Notes under the pieces: model-generated
The model's database searches: none
What the model was told of the DNA's origin: nothing
The model's input: only the letters and a program-made list of their open reading frames with translations
Shown here: positions 11,280-21,759 of the stretch, one piece after another
Numbering within the stretch: position 1 is the first letter of the stretch
How the letters are laid out: the number at the start of each line of letters is the position of its first letter
Made by a program: the position numbers and the translations under genes
Assembly: GCA_027943335.1 (NCBI GenBank)
Contig: BSBK01008850.1
Location: 124,001 to 188,000, forward strand
DNA length: 64,000 nucleotides
Direction of reading: 5' to 3'
Source: Chamaecyparis obtusa
Taxonomy: Eukaryota; Streptophyta; Pinopsida; Cupressales; Cupressaceae

Positions 11280-12152
11280 TTGGAACCAGGTAAAAGCTTA
11301 CAATTTGGAAAGGTAAACACTGATTTAGAAAAGTGGGCTTATGCCCAATTATTTAAAGAATTTAGTGATGTATTTGCATGGCAATATGAAGACCTTAAAG
11401 GTTTTGATCCAGCCCTTTCTCAACACACTATTGAATTAGAGCCAAATGCCAAACTAGTAAGGCAAAAACAAAGGCCTGTTAATCCCAAGCTTGAGCCACT
11501 TATGCATAAAGAAGTGCTCAAATTAATAGAAAGTGGTATCATCTACCCCATCAAGCATACTAGTTGGGTTTCCAACCTTGTTTGTGTAAGGAAGAGGAAT
11601 GGGGAGTTGAGGTTATGTGTCGACTTCAGGGACCTTAATAGAGCTTCCTTAAGAGACTACCATCCATTACCCTCGATGGAACAAGTCCTGCAATGTGTCT
11701 CTGGGTCTGAGAGATTTTCATTATTGGATGGCTATTCGGGATATAATCAGATCCTAGTTAATAAAGAGGATCAATACAAGACTACATTCACAACCAAGTG
11801 GGGAACAATGGTGTATCATAAGATGCCCTTTGGTTTGTCAAATGCAGGTGCCACTTTTCAAAAGGCAATGGATATGGCCTTTAAAAGCCTCATGTACAAG
11901 TTTGTACTGGTCTACTTAGATGACATAACTATTTATTCCAAACATATAGCGGATCATATCAAACATCTGAGGAAGATTTTTGAAAGGTGTAGAGAATTTC
12001 AGATATCTCTCAATCCCAAGAAATGTGTGTTTGCAGTTCATGAAGGGAAATTGTTGGGATATATAGTATCTAAGAAAGGTATTATTGTAGACCCTGAAAG
12101 GATTACAGCCATCCTAGAGCTACCCTTGCCACATCACAAGAAAAACCTTTAA
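11280..12152 (+). pseudogene. Reverse transcriptase of the gypsy element
   Basis: 290 open codons with the RT motifs in order: FSDVFAWQYEDLKG, RQKQRPVNPKLEPLM, ESGIIYPIKHTSWVSNLV, RLCVDFRDLNRAS, SLLDGYSGYNQI, KMPFGLSNAGATFQKAM, FVLVYLDDITIYS (catalytic Y-x-D-D as YLDD) and LGYIVSKKGIIVDPE. The fingers, palm and thumb parts are complete. The frame ends at 12150-12152 where the family continues into SFIGRINFVRHF, so a single nonsense codon separates RT from RNase H. Confidence 0.93.
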
Positions 12153-12830
12153 TCTTTCATAGGGAGGATCAACTTTGTTAGGCACTTCTTGCCTAATATT
12201 GCAGAATTACTGAAGCCTTTGACAACCATGTTAAAGAAGAGTTCAATCTTCAGCTCGACTAAAGAAGGGAAATCTAATTTCTAGGCTATCAAAGAGGCCT
12301 TGACAAAAGCTCCTACTCTATTAAACCTAGATTTCAGTAAGGATTTTATCCTTTATACTTATGGGGCTCATGAAGCTATGTTCGCAATGTTGACCCAAGA
12401 AAATTCAGAAGGATTGGAGAAGCCTATTTCTTTCTTCAACAAAGGTTTAGAAGAGTATGAACAAAGATATTCTTTTGTGTAAAAACATGTTCTTTCTATG
12501 GTGAAGAGTCTTAGAAAGTTCAGATATATATTGACCCATAGCTAGGTACACTTGAAGGTTGCTCATCCAAGTGTCAAAGAATTTTTTCTCTCCAAGGACC
12601 TAAATGAAAAGAGGGCTGGTTGGATTACAAAAGTGATGGAGTATGACATTGATATCCAAACCACCAAGCTAGTTAGAGGAAGAGGTCTTTGTGAGAAGCT
12701 GACAGAGGATGAAAGTTTGAAGAAATTAGAGGAAAAAGATGCATCTCTGGTTGTGTATTCTATAGGAGAACATGTTAGGGAAGCAAGTTGGTTTACTAAC
12801 ATGGTTCATTACTTAAAGACATGACAATGT
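12153..12830 (+). pseudogene. RNase H (RT-linked) and connection, degenerate
   Basis: Follows RT with SFIGRINFVRHFLPNIAE, then PTLLNLDFSKDFILYTYGAH, EKPISFFNKGLEEYEQRYS and, after a stop at 12480, KHVLSMVKSLRKFRYIL. The usual first catalytic Asp (LYTDAS in most gypsy elements) is absent (LYTYGAH). This fits a Tat-like element that relies on the other RNase H. Stops also occur at about 12283, 12543 and 12822. Confidence 0.8.
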
Positions 12831-12857
12831 CGTACAGATCTAGATTCAGTAAAAAGA

Positions 12858-13919
12858 ATGTATTATAGATTAAAATTTGTTCCCTTTGTGCTGATAGATG
12901 AAGTTATTTTTAGAAAAGATCACAATGGTGTCCTTTTAAGATGCATTGATTCGGAAAGGATAGCTGATGTCCTATATGAATTTCATGATGGACCTTCTAG
13001 AGGTCACTTCTCTCCTAGGACTACTGCTTTTAAAATCATGAGGGCCAGATACTATTGGCCATCTATCTTCAAGGATAGTCATGATCATGTGAGAAAATGC
13101 ATCAAATGTGCCATGTTTGCAGGCAAAGAAAGGCTTGTTGCTCTACCCGTTCAGCCAATCAGAATATAACAACCTTTCATGAAATGGGGCATAGATTTCA
13201 TTGGCATGATTAATCCTCCATCTAGTACAGGCCACAGGTGGATAATCACTGCAATAGATTATTTCACTAGATGGACAGAGGCAGTTGCCTTAAAGGAAGC
13301 AAATGAGAGTGTTGTCTTAAGTTTTTATGATGATATAGTTCACAAATTTGGCACTCTAGACTCCATAATATCAGATAATGCATTTTCATTCACAAGCCTT
13401 AAAGTCTCAGAATGGGTAGTTGAAAATGGCATTTATCTAAATACAAGTTCAAATTACTACCCTCAGGGAAATGGTTTGGCAGAATCAACTAACAAGAACT
13501 TGATTAGGATAATCAAGAAAATCCTATAGGATAACCAAAGAGATTGGCATACTAAATTGAAATTTGCCTTATGGTTAGACATGATTACCCCAAAAAAGAT
13601 CATTGGGAATTCTCCTTACATGTTAGTATATGGCAGAGAAGCTAAGTTGTCCATTTCAAATGAGTTACCAGCTTTGGACTTAGCCACTCAATATGTCATA
13701 TTTGAAGGAGACCACTTGCAAATCAGGTATGCTCAGCTCATAGAGTTAGAGGAACTCAGAGATAAATCCATGAAAGATATGGAGTTCCATAAGATACAAA
13801 CAAAGAAATTTTTTGATAAAAGAGCCAGGGTTAGAATCTTCAAAGTTGGAGATGTAGTTCTCAAATGGGATGAGTTCAGATCAAAGCCTGGCAAACATAC
13901 AAAATTTGATTCCTTCTAG
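12858..13919 (+). pseudogene. Integrase of the gypsy element
   Basis: Three open stretches (12858-13169, 13179-13529, 13557-13919) give a nearly complete integrase. The HHCC zinc domain is EFHDGPSRGHFSPRTTAF...CIKCAMF. The catalytic core has the first Asp in WGIDFIGMI, the second in IISDNAFSF and the Glu in GNGLAESTNKNL. C-terminal sequence follows with NSPYMLVYGREAKL and KVGDVVLKWDE. Stops separate the parts (13167-13169, 13527-13529, 13917-13919). Integrase would insert element DNA and produce the 5-bp duplications seen. Confidence 0.9.
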
Positions 13920-14279
13920 GGTGGACCATTTTTTATCACAAAATGCAAGGGATATAATGCTTTCTAGTTATCTACTATTTAAGGTGATGCCTTTCCAATA
14001 TCAGTTAATGGTTTCCACTTGAAGTCATGTTTCGAAGTTAGCCCTTCCTTGTAAATCTCTATAGTTTTGTGTTTTTGTTTTCTGTCCCTTCTTTCTAGAT
14101 TAGTTTTCCTATTTTCCAAGAAGTACTCATGCACATTTTTTTTGTCCCTCCTGGTTTCACGTTTGTCTCTCTGTCAAGAAGGTTTTTTGTGTTCATCAAT
14201 GACTCCTATGCCCAATGGATTGCATCAAGGCCACTGATCTAATGTCTAGCAGGATGACATCCAATAGAAATTGCCAAAA
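13920..14279 (+). other. 3' untranslated region of the gypsy element
   Basis: Follows integrase (remnant GGPFFITKCKGYNAF to about 14040) and precedes the 3' LTR. The last bases before the LTR are only weakly purine-rich, so the polypurine tract is degenerate or slightly upstream. Confidence 0.5.
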
Positions 14280-16618
14280 TGCTACCCAAAACTTCCTATC
14301 ATATAGTTTTGGCCTATTTTCACTTGTGAGGTAAATCCACAAGGTTTTACAGTTTGCACCCTTAGCCCCATGTTCTTAAATGTGTCACCATGCTCCAGTT
14401 CTGATCGCATTTTCTAATGCATAAAGACTAGGGGGATATTCAAGTTTCAGGGTTTGTAGGAAATAGCTTATTTCATATCAGAAGGTATCAAAATTTCTCT
14501 AAGTAAAAAAACCCTCGATGTTTTCTATTTCCCTGATGCCTTTTCAGTTTTAAGAGAAAATCCTGGTTGTTTTTTACCTTTCGCACCTTGCACTTCTTCT
14601 CCGGTGTCATCTTTTCCTATGTGCACTGTTGCAACCAAGTGGGCCTAGTTCTTTAGGATGCAGTCACTTGATCTCTAGTTTTTTTGGTGATTAAGTCTTT
14701 ATTTCAGTGACTGGGCAACTATGTGTTCACTAAGTCTCTTGTTTCTAGTGGTTAAGTACTTTTCATTCAGTGACCCAACATTTTCTTCAGTCGTGTGTTC
14801 ACGCAACCTTAGTAGTTTGTGCCTTAACCTTCAGCGACTTGGCAGGTAGTAAATGTTATGTCTGGCGGTCTTAGTTCTAAAGCAGTTAAAATGCAGAAGA
14901 TCTACGGTTGTCACATGGCCACTATGGGAAAGTGCTCGATGGTTAATCTTCATGGCCTTGCGACAACCGTTCAATGGAAAGGTGATCTGACAGTGGATAC
15001 ACCACCGGTCATGCTGAGGTTCCTATTTTAGATTGGTTAAAGGGCGGTGATGTGGCAGTTGATAGTAGGCCTGAAATATTTAGGTGGGATGGCAGTGTAG
15101 AAAGATCTACGATTGTCGCTTGATCGCAAGGGATATTCTTTCTCTTTACGATCATGTGACCACCGTCCGATTTAAAAGGCCATAATTAAGTGGGTCCACT
15201 ACTAGGTTGTGCTGATTTGTCTGTTTCCCATTGAGAGAAAGATTGATGATGTGGCTGATGACCTTTCAGAGCTTGATTGATCATTGCATTGATTAATGTA
15301 GGCCGTTTGATTTTCCGGTAAATGATATGATCGAAGGTCATGTTTTAAAATAGAACCAGGTGGCCGTTGGAGCCCGATTTTAAATCTTCCTGTGACATTT
15401 CATGTGGGTTTGTTGCAGCTAGCTGTGAAATGACAAAGGGGTGGCTTAGAATTGATTTCTCCAGGATGATTGCAGTTGGGGAAATGATGCAGAGATCTGG
15501 GCAGTCATCCTGGCTCGATTCTTTCTTTCTTGGGTTGGCGCCACCTGTGACCATTTGTGCTTTTTAAATTCAAAATATCTGTGAAGATCAAATTTGAAAA
15601 TTTATGATGAACCCGACTTACAAAAACAAAGCCATGGTAGTGGCATGAGGTTTTCAACTTGCAGCAAAGTAGATGGATCAGGCAGTTTGTCTGCATGACA
15701 ATTATGGCAATGAAAAGACATGTAGGCATGTATCTGATTGGCCAAGATATTTCAAAGATGCATTTATGATTAGACATGATAGAGTTAGGGTTTCTATTAT
15801 TATATGAAAATCTATGTAACCCTAAGTTTGACGCCTGCGTGCAAGGGAGATGTATATATTAGTTTTGGGAGCTTTTAGAGAAAAGGGTTTAGGATTGTAA
15901 AAAGTGAGTTTTCTCTTTCTTAGGAGTTATTTTTGGCATTTGTTCTATCCTCTAGCTCTTACAGTTTGTAATCTTTCATTGATCTATCAGACTTAATAGA
16001 GGCCTTTCATGGCATTTGTTCTACCCTCAGGTCTTTCCCTTGTTTGTATTTCTCTTATTGGGTATGATATACTGGCTTTGTTAGAGAAATCTTGGAGTTC
16101 TAGAGGTCTTCTTTCTTTCAGCTTATTTGTGTACTACTGTGTGTGATTTGATTTAGGTAGTATTGTGGATTTTTTTCATCGCCTAGCCATCTTGTCTCAT
16201 TCATGTGCCCTTTTGCTGAAGAGAACATTTTCCTGCAGGTCACAGTCTGTGTCTTTTGTTCAGACTTCTTTGTGAAACACTTATGGAAGCCTGTTTAGAA
16301 GGATTGTGTTCTATTAGATTTGAGAGCTTTGATGCTAATTTGGTTAATATATTGTGTTCATTTTATTTGGGTGTATCACCTGGTAGGTATTTTTCTTTCA
16401 GTTATTTCCCTTCAACATTCCTTCTCTCCCTTTCCCTTCAAGAATTTACTTTCCTGTCAAGAAGCAAATTAAGGTGATTATCCAAGATGAACCAACCTAG
16501 AACTTGGAGGTCTCATCTCAGTTAGCATAGGTCCCACAACTTGGAGATGATTCCCATGTTATACTAGGTTATCAGAACCAAGAGAGCTTGAAAAGGATGC
16601 AAAACTTAGTGTATAATA
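14280..16618 (+). repeat. 3' LTR of the gypsy element
   Basis: Starts TGCTACCC and ends TATAATA (terminal CA mutated to TA). It has the same length as the 5' LTR. It is followed at 16619 by the target duplication GGAAC, which is also NOG1 coding sequence. Confidence 0.95.
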
Positions 16619-16675
16619 GGAACCTTATGCTTCTACTACTAAGTCTCTATTTTTTGGGCATACTGATTATAAGTA
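16619..16675 (+). pseudogene. NOG1: NOG1 pseudogene, fragment 3
   Basis: Reads EPYASTTKSLFFGHTDYK, the NOG1 switch-region segment that follows TRADVDV in the family. It directly continues fragment 2 across the gypsy insertion, which proves the insertion point. Homology then stops at another insertion. Confidence 0.85.
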
Positions 16676-17548
16676 ATTGACATATATCACAATTGTTGCT
16701 AATTAAGGTTAGTGGGATGATTATGCCTATCCTGAAAAAAGATTGTCAAATCATTATGCTTTCAAATCAATTACCTATCGGCATATCCCTTGCAAGAGAG
16801 ATAAGCCAAACACATAAAGAACATGTACATAAACGTAGTAACCAAAAAACTTAAATGGAATACACCAAGAAGTACCAAATGGTGAATGCTCAATTTTTGT
16901 AATGGAAAAGCATCAGAACCGTCCATTTCTAGAACTTGATTTTCTAGTCTAAATGATTTTTCTAGAAATTGATTTTCTAGTCTTAATGATTTTTCTATTG
17001 TCCTTATGATTTTTCTATAGTCTTAATGATTTTTCTTTCATCCTAATGTTTTTTTCTCTTGATATTTTAGGTCTTGAATTTGAATTTTTGTTCACTATTT
17101 TATTTTAGCTTGATATTTCATTCATTTTTCATATACATAGAGACTACACATGCTGATAAAAAAATGAGCTATTTGATTATTCACTATTCATGATTATAAA
17201 TGGTTAATATTTCTGATGGTACTCCTTGGTGTATTCCATTTAAAAATAATCATATTTCTATGACTATGATAAATGTCCCTCTATGGGCCTATGAACTGTG
17301 GGCTTAGTTCCATGTTTTCTTTCATTCTTGCATTTGAAATGTTAAATATGGGCTGCATATAGAGGTATTATGTGTATCATTGTTGGTGATTATTTAATTT
17401 CAGCATTTTCTTTATTTATTTATTCTTCTTTGTTTTCTTGTTGTTTCTTTTCCATTTTGACAATATGGACATGTACTTTGCTTTGAGCAGTGTGATTTAT
17501 GTTGTGGGCTACAAGGTAGAGCCATTAGGCCTCTATGACATTCTGAAG
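16676..17548. other. ~870-bp insertion in NOG1 with inverted repeat and captured exon
   Basis: NOG1 is interrupted again between DYK and IDTLGIL. Within the insert, 16852-16877 and 17217-17243 form a ~26-bp inverted repeat (TGGAATACACCAAG and its complement). The last part, 17458-17548, reads as an exon-like peptide (DNMDMYFALSSVIYVV, GYKVEPLGLYDILK) ending in a splice-donor-like AAG|GTATTT; I do not recognise this gene. An intron is unlikely because no pyrimidine-rich acceptor precedes the return of NOG1. Confidence 0.5.
16931..17050 (+). repeat. Short tandem repeat of ATTTTCTAGTCTTAATGATTT-like units
   Basis: At least five imperfect copies of a 20-36 bp motif containing TGATTTTTCTA lie between the arms of the inverted repeat in the NOG1 insertion. 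Confidence 0.6.
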
Positions 17549-18217
17549 GTATTTATCCTATTGATACCCTTGGTATTTTAGACCACCCCTTGGAGGACAG
17601 GAACACCTTAGAGATGCTCAATATTATTACCTTCTCTCATTTGAAGGTGGTTGTTTTTTTTTTCCTTGATGTTTTGGGGTCCTGTGGTTATAGTATTGCG
17701 CAATAGGCAGCTCTGTTTCACAACATAAAACCTTTTTTTTCCAATAAGCCTCTTATTTTAGTTTGTAATAAGATTGATTTGCAACCACTAGAGAATACTC
17801 TTCAAGATTGAAGAAGTAGTATATTTTGGAGAGTGGAAAGAAGATGATATTCCTAAGATCATGGATGGACACAATGTTGCAAACTTTATTGATCTAGATA
17901 TCTTGCAGAGGCTTGAAGAACTGGAGAGGGAAGAAGGGCTTAGGATGGAAGCTGAGGGTGATGAGGATGATGATATGGGGGAAGTGGAGTTGAATCCTGA
18001 TGAAAAGGAAGCTCTGCCTACAATTAGGAAGAAGAAGAAGATGCTTATTGTTGAACACAGATTGAAGAGTATTGTAGAGAGCACACCTACCGTACCAAGG
18101 AAGTTTGACAAGAAAAAGGAATATGGCTTAAACAAAATTGGAAGACATATTTCTAGCCTAGGCTTGGATCCTTTGACAATTAGCTTGATAATAAATTATG
18201 AAACACATGAGAGCTAA
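17549..18217 (+). pseudogene. NOG1: NOG1 pseudogene, fragments 4-5 (G-domain end and C-terminus)
   Basis: First part (to ~17815): IDTLGILDHPLEDRNTLEM, then LDVLGSCGYSIAQ, KPFFSNKPLILVCNKIDL. NKID is the guanine-specificity G4 motif and DTLG corresponds to DTPG of G3. A poly-T run near 17655 shifts the frame and TAG/TGA stops occur at about 17702 and 17808. Then roughly 180 residues of the family are missing. From 17826 the C-terminal region is open: EWKEDDIPKIMDGHNVANFI, LQRLEELEREEGLR, an acidic stretch, RKKKKMLIVEHRLK and PTVPRKFDKKKE, ending RHISSLGLDP. The basic Ser/Arg tail of NOG1 is absent because an inverted repeat begins inside this segment. Confidence 0.88.
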
Positions 18218-18541
18218 GCAATTAGCTTCCAAGAAAAATCTCTTAAATGAACTATGTGTACCCCAATTCCTGTGCCCTCTGCGCGTACCCAAAGGATATA
18301 TTTGAAACAACAAGGGTAAGGCTTAAAGAAGTTAATTTTGTATCACTAGGAAGATCTTTAAGCCTTACCCTTGTTGTTTCAAATATATCCTTTGGGTATG
18401 CATAGAGACCACAAGAATTGGGGTACAGATAGTTCATTTATGGGATTTTTCTTGGGAAGCTAATTTCTCGTCTATCATCTACTTCATTGTTATGAAGCTA
18501 ATTGTCGTAGGATCCAGGCCTAGGCTAGAAATATGTCTTCC
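18140..18541. repeat. Inverted repeat containing the NOG1 3' end
   Basis: Bases 18140-18335 and 18350-18541 are reverse complements at roughly 85% by eye with a very short loop. The outer ~50 bp of the left arm are NOG1 codons (GRHISSLGLDP) and the outer part of the right arm is their inverted copy. The inner part includes the shared block CCTTACCCTTGTTGTTTC. A transcript would form a ~190-bp hairpin. Confidence 0.85.
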
Positions 18542-18569
18542 CAAACACATAAAAAATATGCACATAAAC

Positions 18570-18816
18570 ACGACAACTGAGAAACATAAATGTAGATATC
18601 ACAATAGAGGAGAAACATAAATATAGGCAGCATGGTCACAATTTTTTGGAGACAACATAATTGATTTGTATACCCAGAGGATGCAAAGAAACTACTACTC
18701 CTCTAGTTCCATAGGAGTAGTGGCTGCTTTGCTTTGTCTGGGTATACCACTCAATTATGTTGTCTCCAAAAACTTGTGACCATGATGCCTACATTTATGT
18801 TTCTCAATTGTTGTGT
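18570..18816. repeat. Inverted repeat (foldback)
   Basis: The left arm starting near CGACAACTGAGAAACATAAA pairs with the right arm ending TTTATGTTTCTCAATTGTTG. The loop lies around 18700 (CTACTACTCC/GGAGTAGTGG). The sequence just before it (18540-18569) resembles 16808-16838, so the two NOG1-adjacent inserts share a repeat family. Confidence 0.75.
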
Positions 18817-18835
18817 CCCAGGACTCCTTGTGACC

Positions 18836-18915
18836 CTTTACAACCCGTTACAACCCCTAAGAATACACATCTTAGAGGTGTTAAAATGTTGTAAAGGGTC
18901 ATAAGAAGCTCCTAG
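18836..18915. repeat. Short inverted repeat
   Basis: GACTCCTTGTGACCCTTTAC and the downstream GTAAAGGGTCATAAGAAGCT are inverted copies with arms of about 28 bp. Confidence 0.65.
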
Positions 18916-18916
18916 G

Positions 18917-19010
18917 AGGGGCCAGATGAGCTTCCACCTTCACGTGGTTGGCCCTATTAGGTAGAGAAGGTTAAACTATTCTCAAAACAAAGAGAAGCTC
19001 AATAATTTAA
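18917..19010. repeat. Dispersed repeat, also inverted at ~41515-41628
   Basis: The block GAGCTTCCACCTTCACGTGG, then TTGGCCCTATT and GAAGCTCAATAA, recurs as its reverse complement around 41515-41628 inside the CACTA element. It is a repeat family I do not recognise. Confidence 0.7.
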
Positions 19011-19038
19011 GGTCTCAGTCCATGGAGATAGTAAAAAA

Positions 19039-19285
19039 TGATGAGAATCAATGATGGAGAGTTTTTAGATACTGAGAAGATGTATATGCAGTGGAGGCCA
19101 GAAAGGGATTTTTGTGGAGATTTGCTAGATGTGGAGATTTTATAGAGAGGGTTTCCAAATTGAGTACCAATGCAGAGATGATAATTTAGTACTATGTCTA
19201 TAAAACCTTCACAAATATCCCTTTTTTGGCCTCCACTCATACCTCTTCTCAGAATCTAGAAACTTTGGATATTGTTTCTCATCCA
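19039..19285. repeat. Inverted repeat with ~95-bp arms
   Basis: 19039-19140 and about 19195-19285 are reverse complements, for example CAGTGGAGGCCAGAAAGGGA versus TCCCTTTTTTGGCCTCCACT. It is non-coding. Confidence 0.75.
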
Positions 19286-19510
19286 TGCATGAAATGTGCT
19301 AGTGATCGTATAAAATTACTTTTGCGAGACTGGGATCAATTATGAGAAGGTAAACAACAAGATAATTTTATTGTATCTTTCATTTCTTTTATCCATTCAT
19401 ATTTTTTTCCTTCTCTTATATTGGATACTGTGCAGTGTACATAAAGGCAATGCGGTGATTATTCTCAACGATCAACAGGTATAAGTCTTCTAGCCCTTAC
19501 CCAGTAGCTA

Positions 19511-19992
19511 GGACTAAAGATAGCAGAGCTCAAGAGAACATCATAGTTGGTCTCTGTCTTTGGTCCATATACTGACAAATTTTTTTACATTTCATTAGCT
19601 CATCAAATGTGGTGCTTTGAAAGAATTTGGTGGATGATATTTTCATTTATAACATATATTATTTTATTTTGACGATGAATGAATTTATCTACATTGCACA
19701 CTTATATACATTGAGCACATCCATAAAGAAGCATCCCCTCCTGTGGCTTGATTAATGTAGCCCATGGGAGGAGATGCTTCTTTATGAATGTGCTCGTAGT
19801 ATACAGGTGTGTGGAGTCGATAAATTTGTGCAATGTCAACTTAAATAATATACATTATCATGAAAATATTCTATTAATTTTTTTCAAATACCTCATTTGA
19901 TGAGCTAATGAAATGTAAAATGTTTTGTTAGTATATGGACCAAAGATGGAGACCAACTATAATGGTCTCTTGAGCTTTGTTATCTTTACTAT
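19511..19992. repeat. Long inverted repeat with ~230-bp arms
   Basis: Arms 19511-19743 and 19764-19992 pair over their whole length. Examples are ACTAAAGATAGCAGAGCTCA with its inverted partner at the far end, and AAAGAAGCATCCCCTCC with GGGAGGAGATGCTTCTTT at the centre. Loop ~20 bp, no open frame. It could be a foldback transposon or a hairpin-RNA locus. Confidence 0.85.
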
Positions 19993-20034
19993 GGTCATCT
20001 GTCATTTTCTTGATAGGTAGTTAAGTTATTCTGA

Positions 20035-20400
20035 GAGAAGCGCTATACATCTAACAGATTCTCCTATCGGTAGTTTATTACATACCGTTAGATTTCTAAC
20101 CAGTAAGGCATCAGACGGAACCCCAATCTGACAGATTTGTGCGATGAGACTTTTATACATTTGATGGGTTCTCCTGCTGGACATCTATTGCATATTTGTT
20201 GCCTTTCCAACCGATGAAACATCGCAAGAACCATTTTTTGACAGATCGGTCCCATAGAAAAATTCCTATTTATGTGGTGTTTTTTGACGGGAATCGATGT
20301 CAGAATACTGATGATTATCACTTCCATCACCATTTCCAATGCAAAAATGCCAACAGACACATCTGTCTAAATTTCAAAAAATAGGTGTTGTAAATCTGAC
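20035..20400. repeat. Diverged direct repeats (~115-bp units)
   Basis: Two diverged copies (about 20035-20148 and 20149-20265) share an ordered set of words: ATACATxTxAxxGxTTCTCCT, a TATTxCATA block, and ACCxxTxAxxCATC. It is reminiscent of subterminal repeats of DNA transposons, but no TIR was identified. Confidence 0.45.
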
Positions 20401-20411
20401 ACATAGCCATC

Positions 20412-20865
20412 AGAATTTGGCCTCAAATGTACTAGTGACATGACTAGTAATAAAGATAGGTCTGTTCAACTAAAGATGCATGATGGTGCATTTTTCTTGG
20501 ATTTGGTGATAATACTCCCAAACTAATTGTTAGAGTAGGATCTATTTCTCTGGATGGAAAAAATAACACTAATAATGTGTTGCTTGTTAATGGACTTAAG
20601 CATAACCTGTTGAGTGTTGGACAAATTATGAATAAAGGTTATTAGTTATAGTTTCGTAATGGATCATGCACTATCAGAGGATAAAAGGGAATAAACCCAA
20701 TTACATTAGGAAAAAATTAAAGTGGTAATGTATTTTAGTTGAATACCACTGATGCAAAATGATTTGTTGCTCAGATTGATGGAAGTTGCCTATGACATAG
20801 AATATTTTTTCATGTAAATTTTGATAACATTGTGAAGGAAATTAACATCAATGAAGTTAGGGACT
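20412..20865 (+). pseudogene. Copia GAG-pre-integrase segment
   Basis: Reads, with stops, DMTSNKDRSVQLKMHDGA, then GDNTPKLIVRVGSISLD and NVLLVNGLKHNLLSVGQIM. This is the conserved segment between protease and integrase of copia polyproteins. The element starts abruptly here. Confidence 0.75.
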
Positions 20866-21673
20866 TTTAAAAAAATGTGAAGCCCTCCAACATCATGTGT
20901 AGAGAAAGTCATGCACTGCCAAAGGGAAGCTAGATCTGGACCATATAGATGTATGTGCTCCTATAAGGACTAGATCCTCTTATGGTGAAAGGTATTTCAT
21001 AATATTCATTGATGATCATTATAGAATGATGTGGGTTTCTTTTATTAAAGAAAAATAAAAGGCATTTGACAAGTTTAAGATCTTCAAGGAAAAAGTATAA
21101 ATTGAATCAGATCTGAAGATAAGATGTTTGAGGTCAGAAAGAGGAGGAGATTTTACATCTATTTCATTTAATTCATATTGCAAAGAACATGGGATATAAT
21201 AGAATGGAATTGCAGAAAGAAGGAAAAAAACTATACTAGATGCTTCTAGAGAAATGATGATTGAAGGAAATGTATCACATGTGCATTGGAGGGAAGCAAT
21301 CAGTACTATAGTTTACACTTTGAACAAATTTCTAATCATAGAAGGTAATACTAAAACACCTTATGAACTTTGGTTTAGCTATCCTCCTATTGTGAGATAT
21401 TTTATAATCTTTGGTAGAAAATGTTTTATCAAAAGAGATGATGAGGTAGGTAAGTTTGATTCAAGAAGTGATGAAGGCACATTTCTTGGTTGTTCTACCA
21501 AAAGTAAAGCTTATAGATGTTCCAACTTAATATTGAGAAAGATGGACGAGAGTATTAATATAATAATTGATGAGAAGTTTCAAGTTCAAAAAAGAATCTA
21601 TGATCAAAACTCAGAAAGACTATTGAAGAAGAAGAGTTGGTTGAATTTGACAATAATAGGAAAACATGTGTAA
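20866..21673 (+). pseudogene. Copia integrase
   Basis: Recognisable parts are the zinc-domain remnant, LDLDHIDVCAPIRTRSSYG (first catalytic Asp), FIIFIDDHYRMMWVSFIKEK, RSERGGDFTS (second Asp region) and NGIAERRKKTILDASREMM (Glu). The open frame 21254-21673 continues with TLNKFLIIEGNTKTPYELW and KFDSRSDEGTFLGCSTKSKA. Stops occur at about 21055, 21098 and 21199. Confidence 0.85.
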
Positions 21674-21759
21674 ATGAACAATCCGAAGCTCCTAAAGCTC
21701 CAAGGTATGTACCAAGAAATATTCCTAAAGATTAGATTATTGGTGATAAGAATAGAGGC

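Larger units (their letters stand above)
5463..16618 (+). mobile_element. Full-length Ty3/gypsy LTR retrotransposon (Tat-like) inserted in NOG1
   Basis: Two LTRs (5463-7801 and 14280-16618) of the same 2339-bp span flank gag, protease, an archaeal-type RNase H, reverse transcriptase, RNase H and integrase, all on the plus strand. TSDs are GGGAC (5458-5462) and GGAAC (16619-16623), one mismatch apart. The LTRs differ at about a dozen of the first ~190 aligned bases by eye, mostly transitions, so the insertion is not recent. Every coding module is separated by stop codons or frame changes, so the copy is dead. Integrase follows RT/RNase H, which defines Ty3/gypsy order; the misplaced RNase H and degenerate second RNase H suggest the Tat group. 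Confidence 0.93.

Noticed and set aside
16676..17548. Intron in NOG1
   Set aside because: A GT is present near the left edge, but there is no pyrimidine-rich acceptor at the return of homology, and the insert contains an inverted repeat and a foreign exon-like segment.
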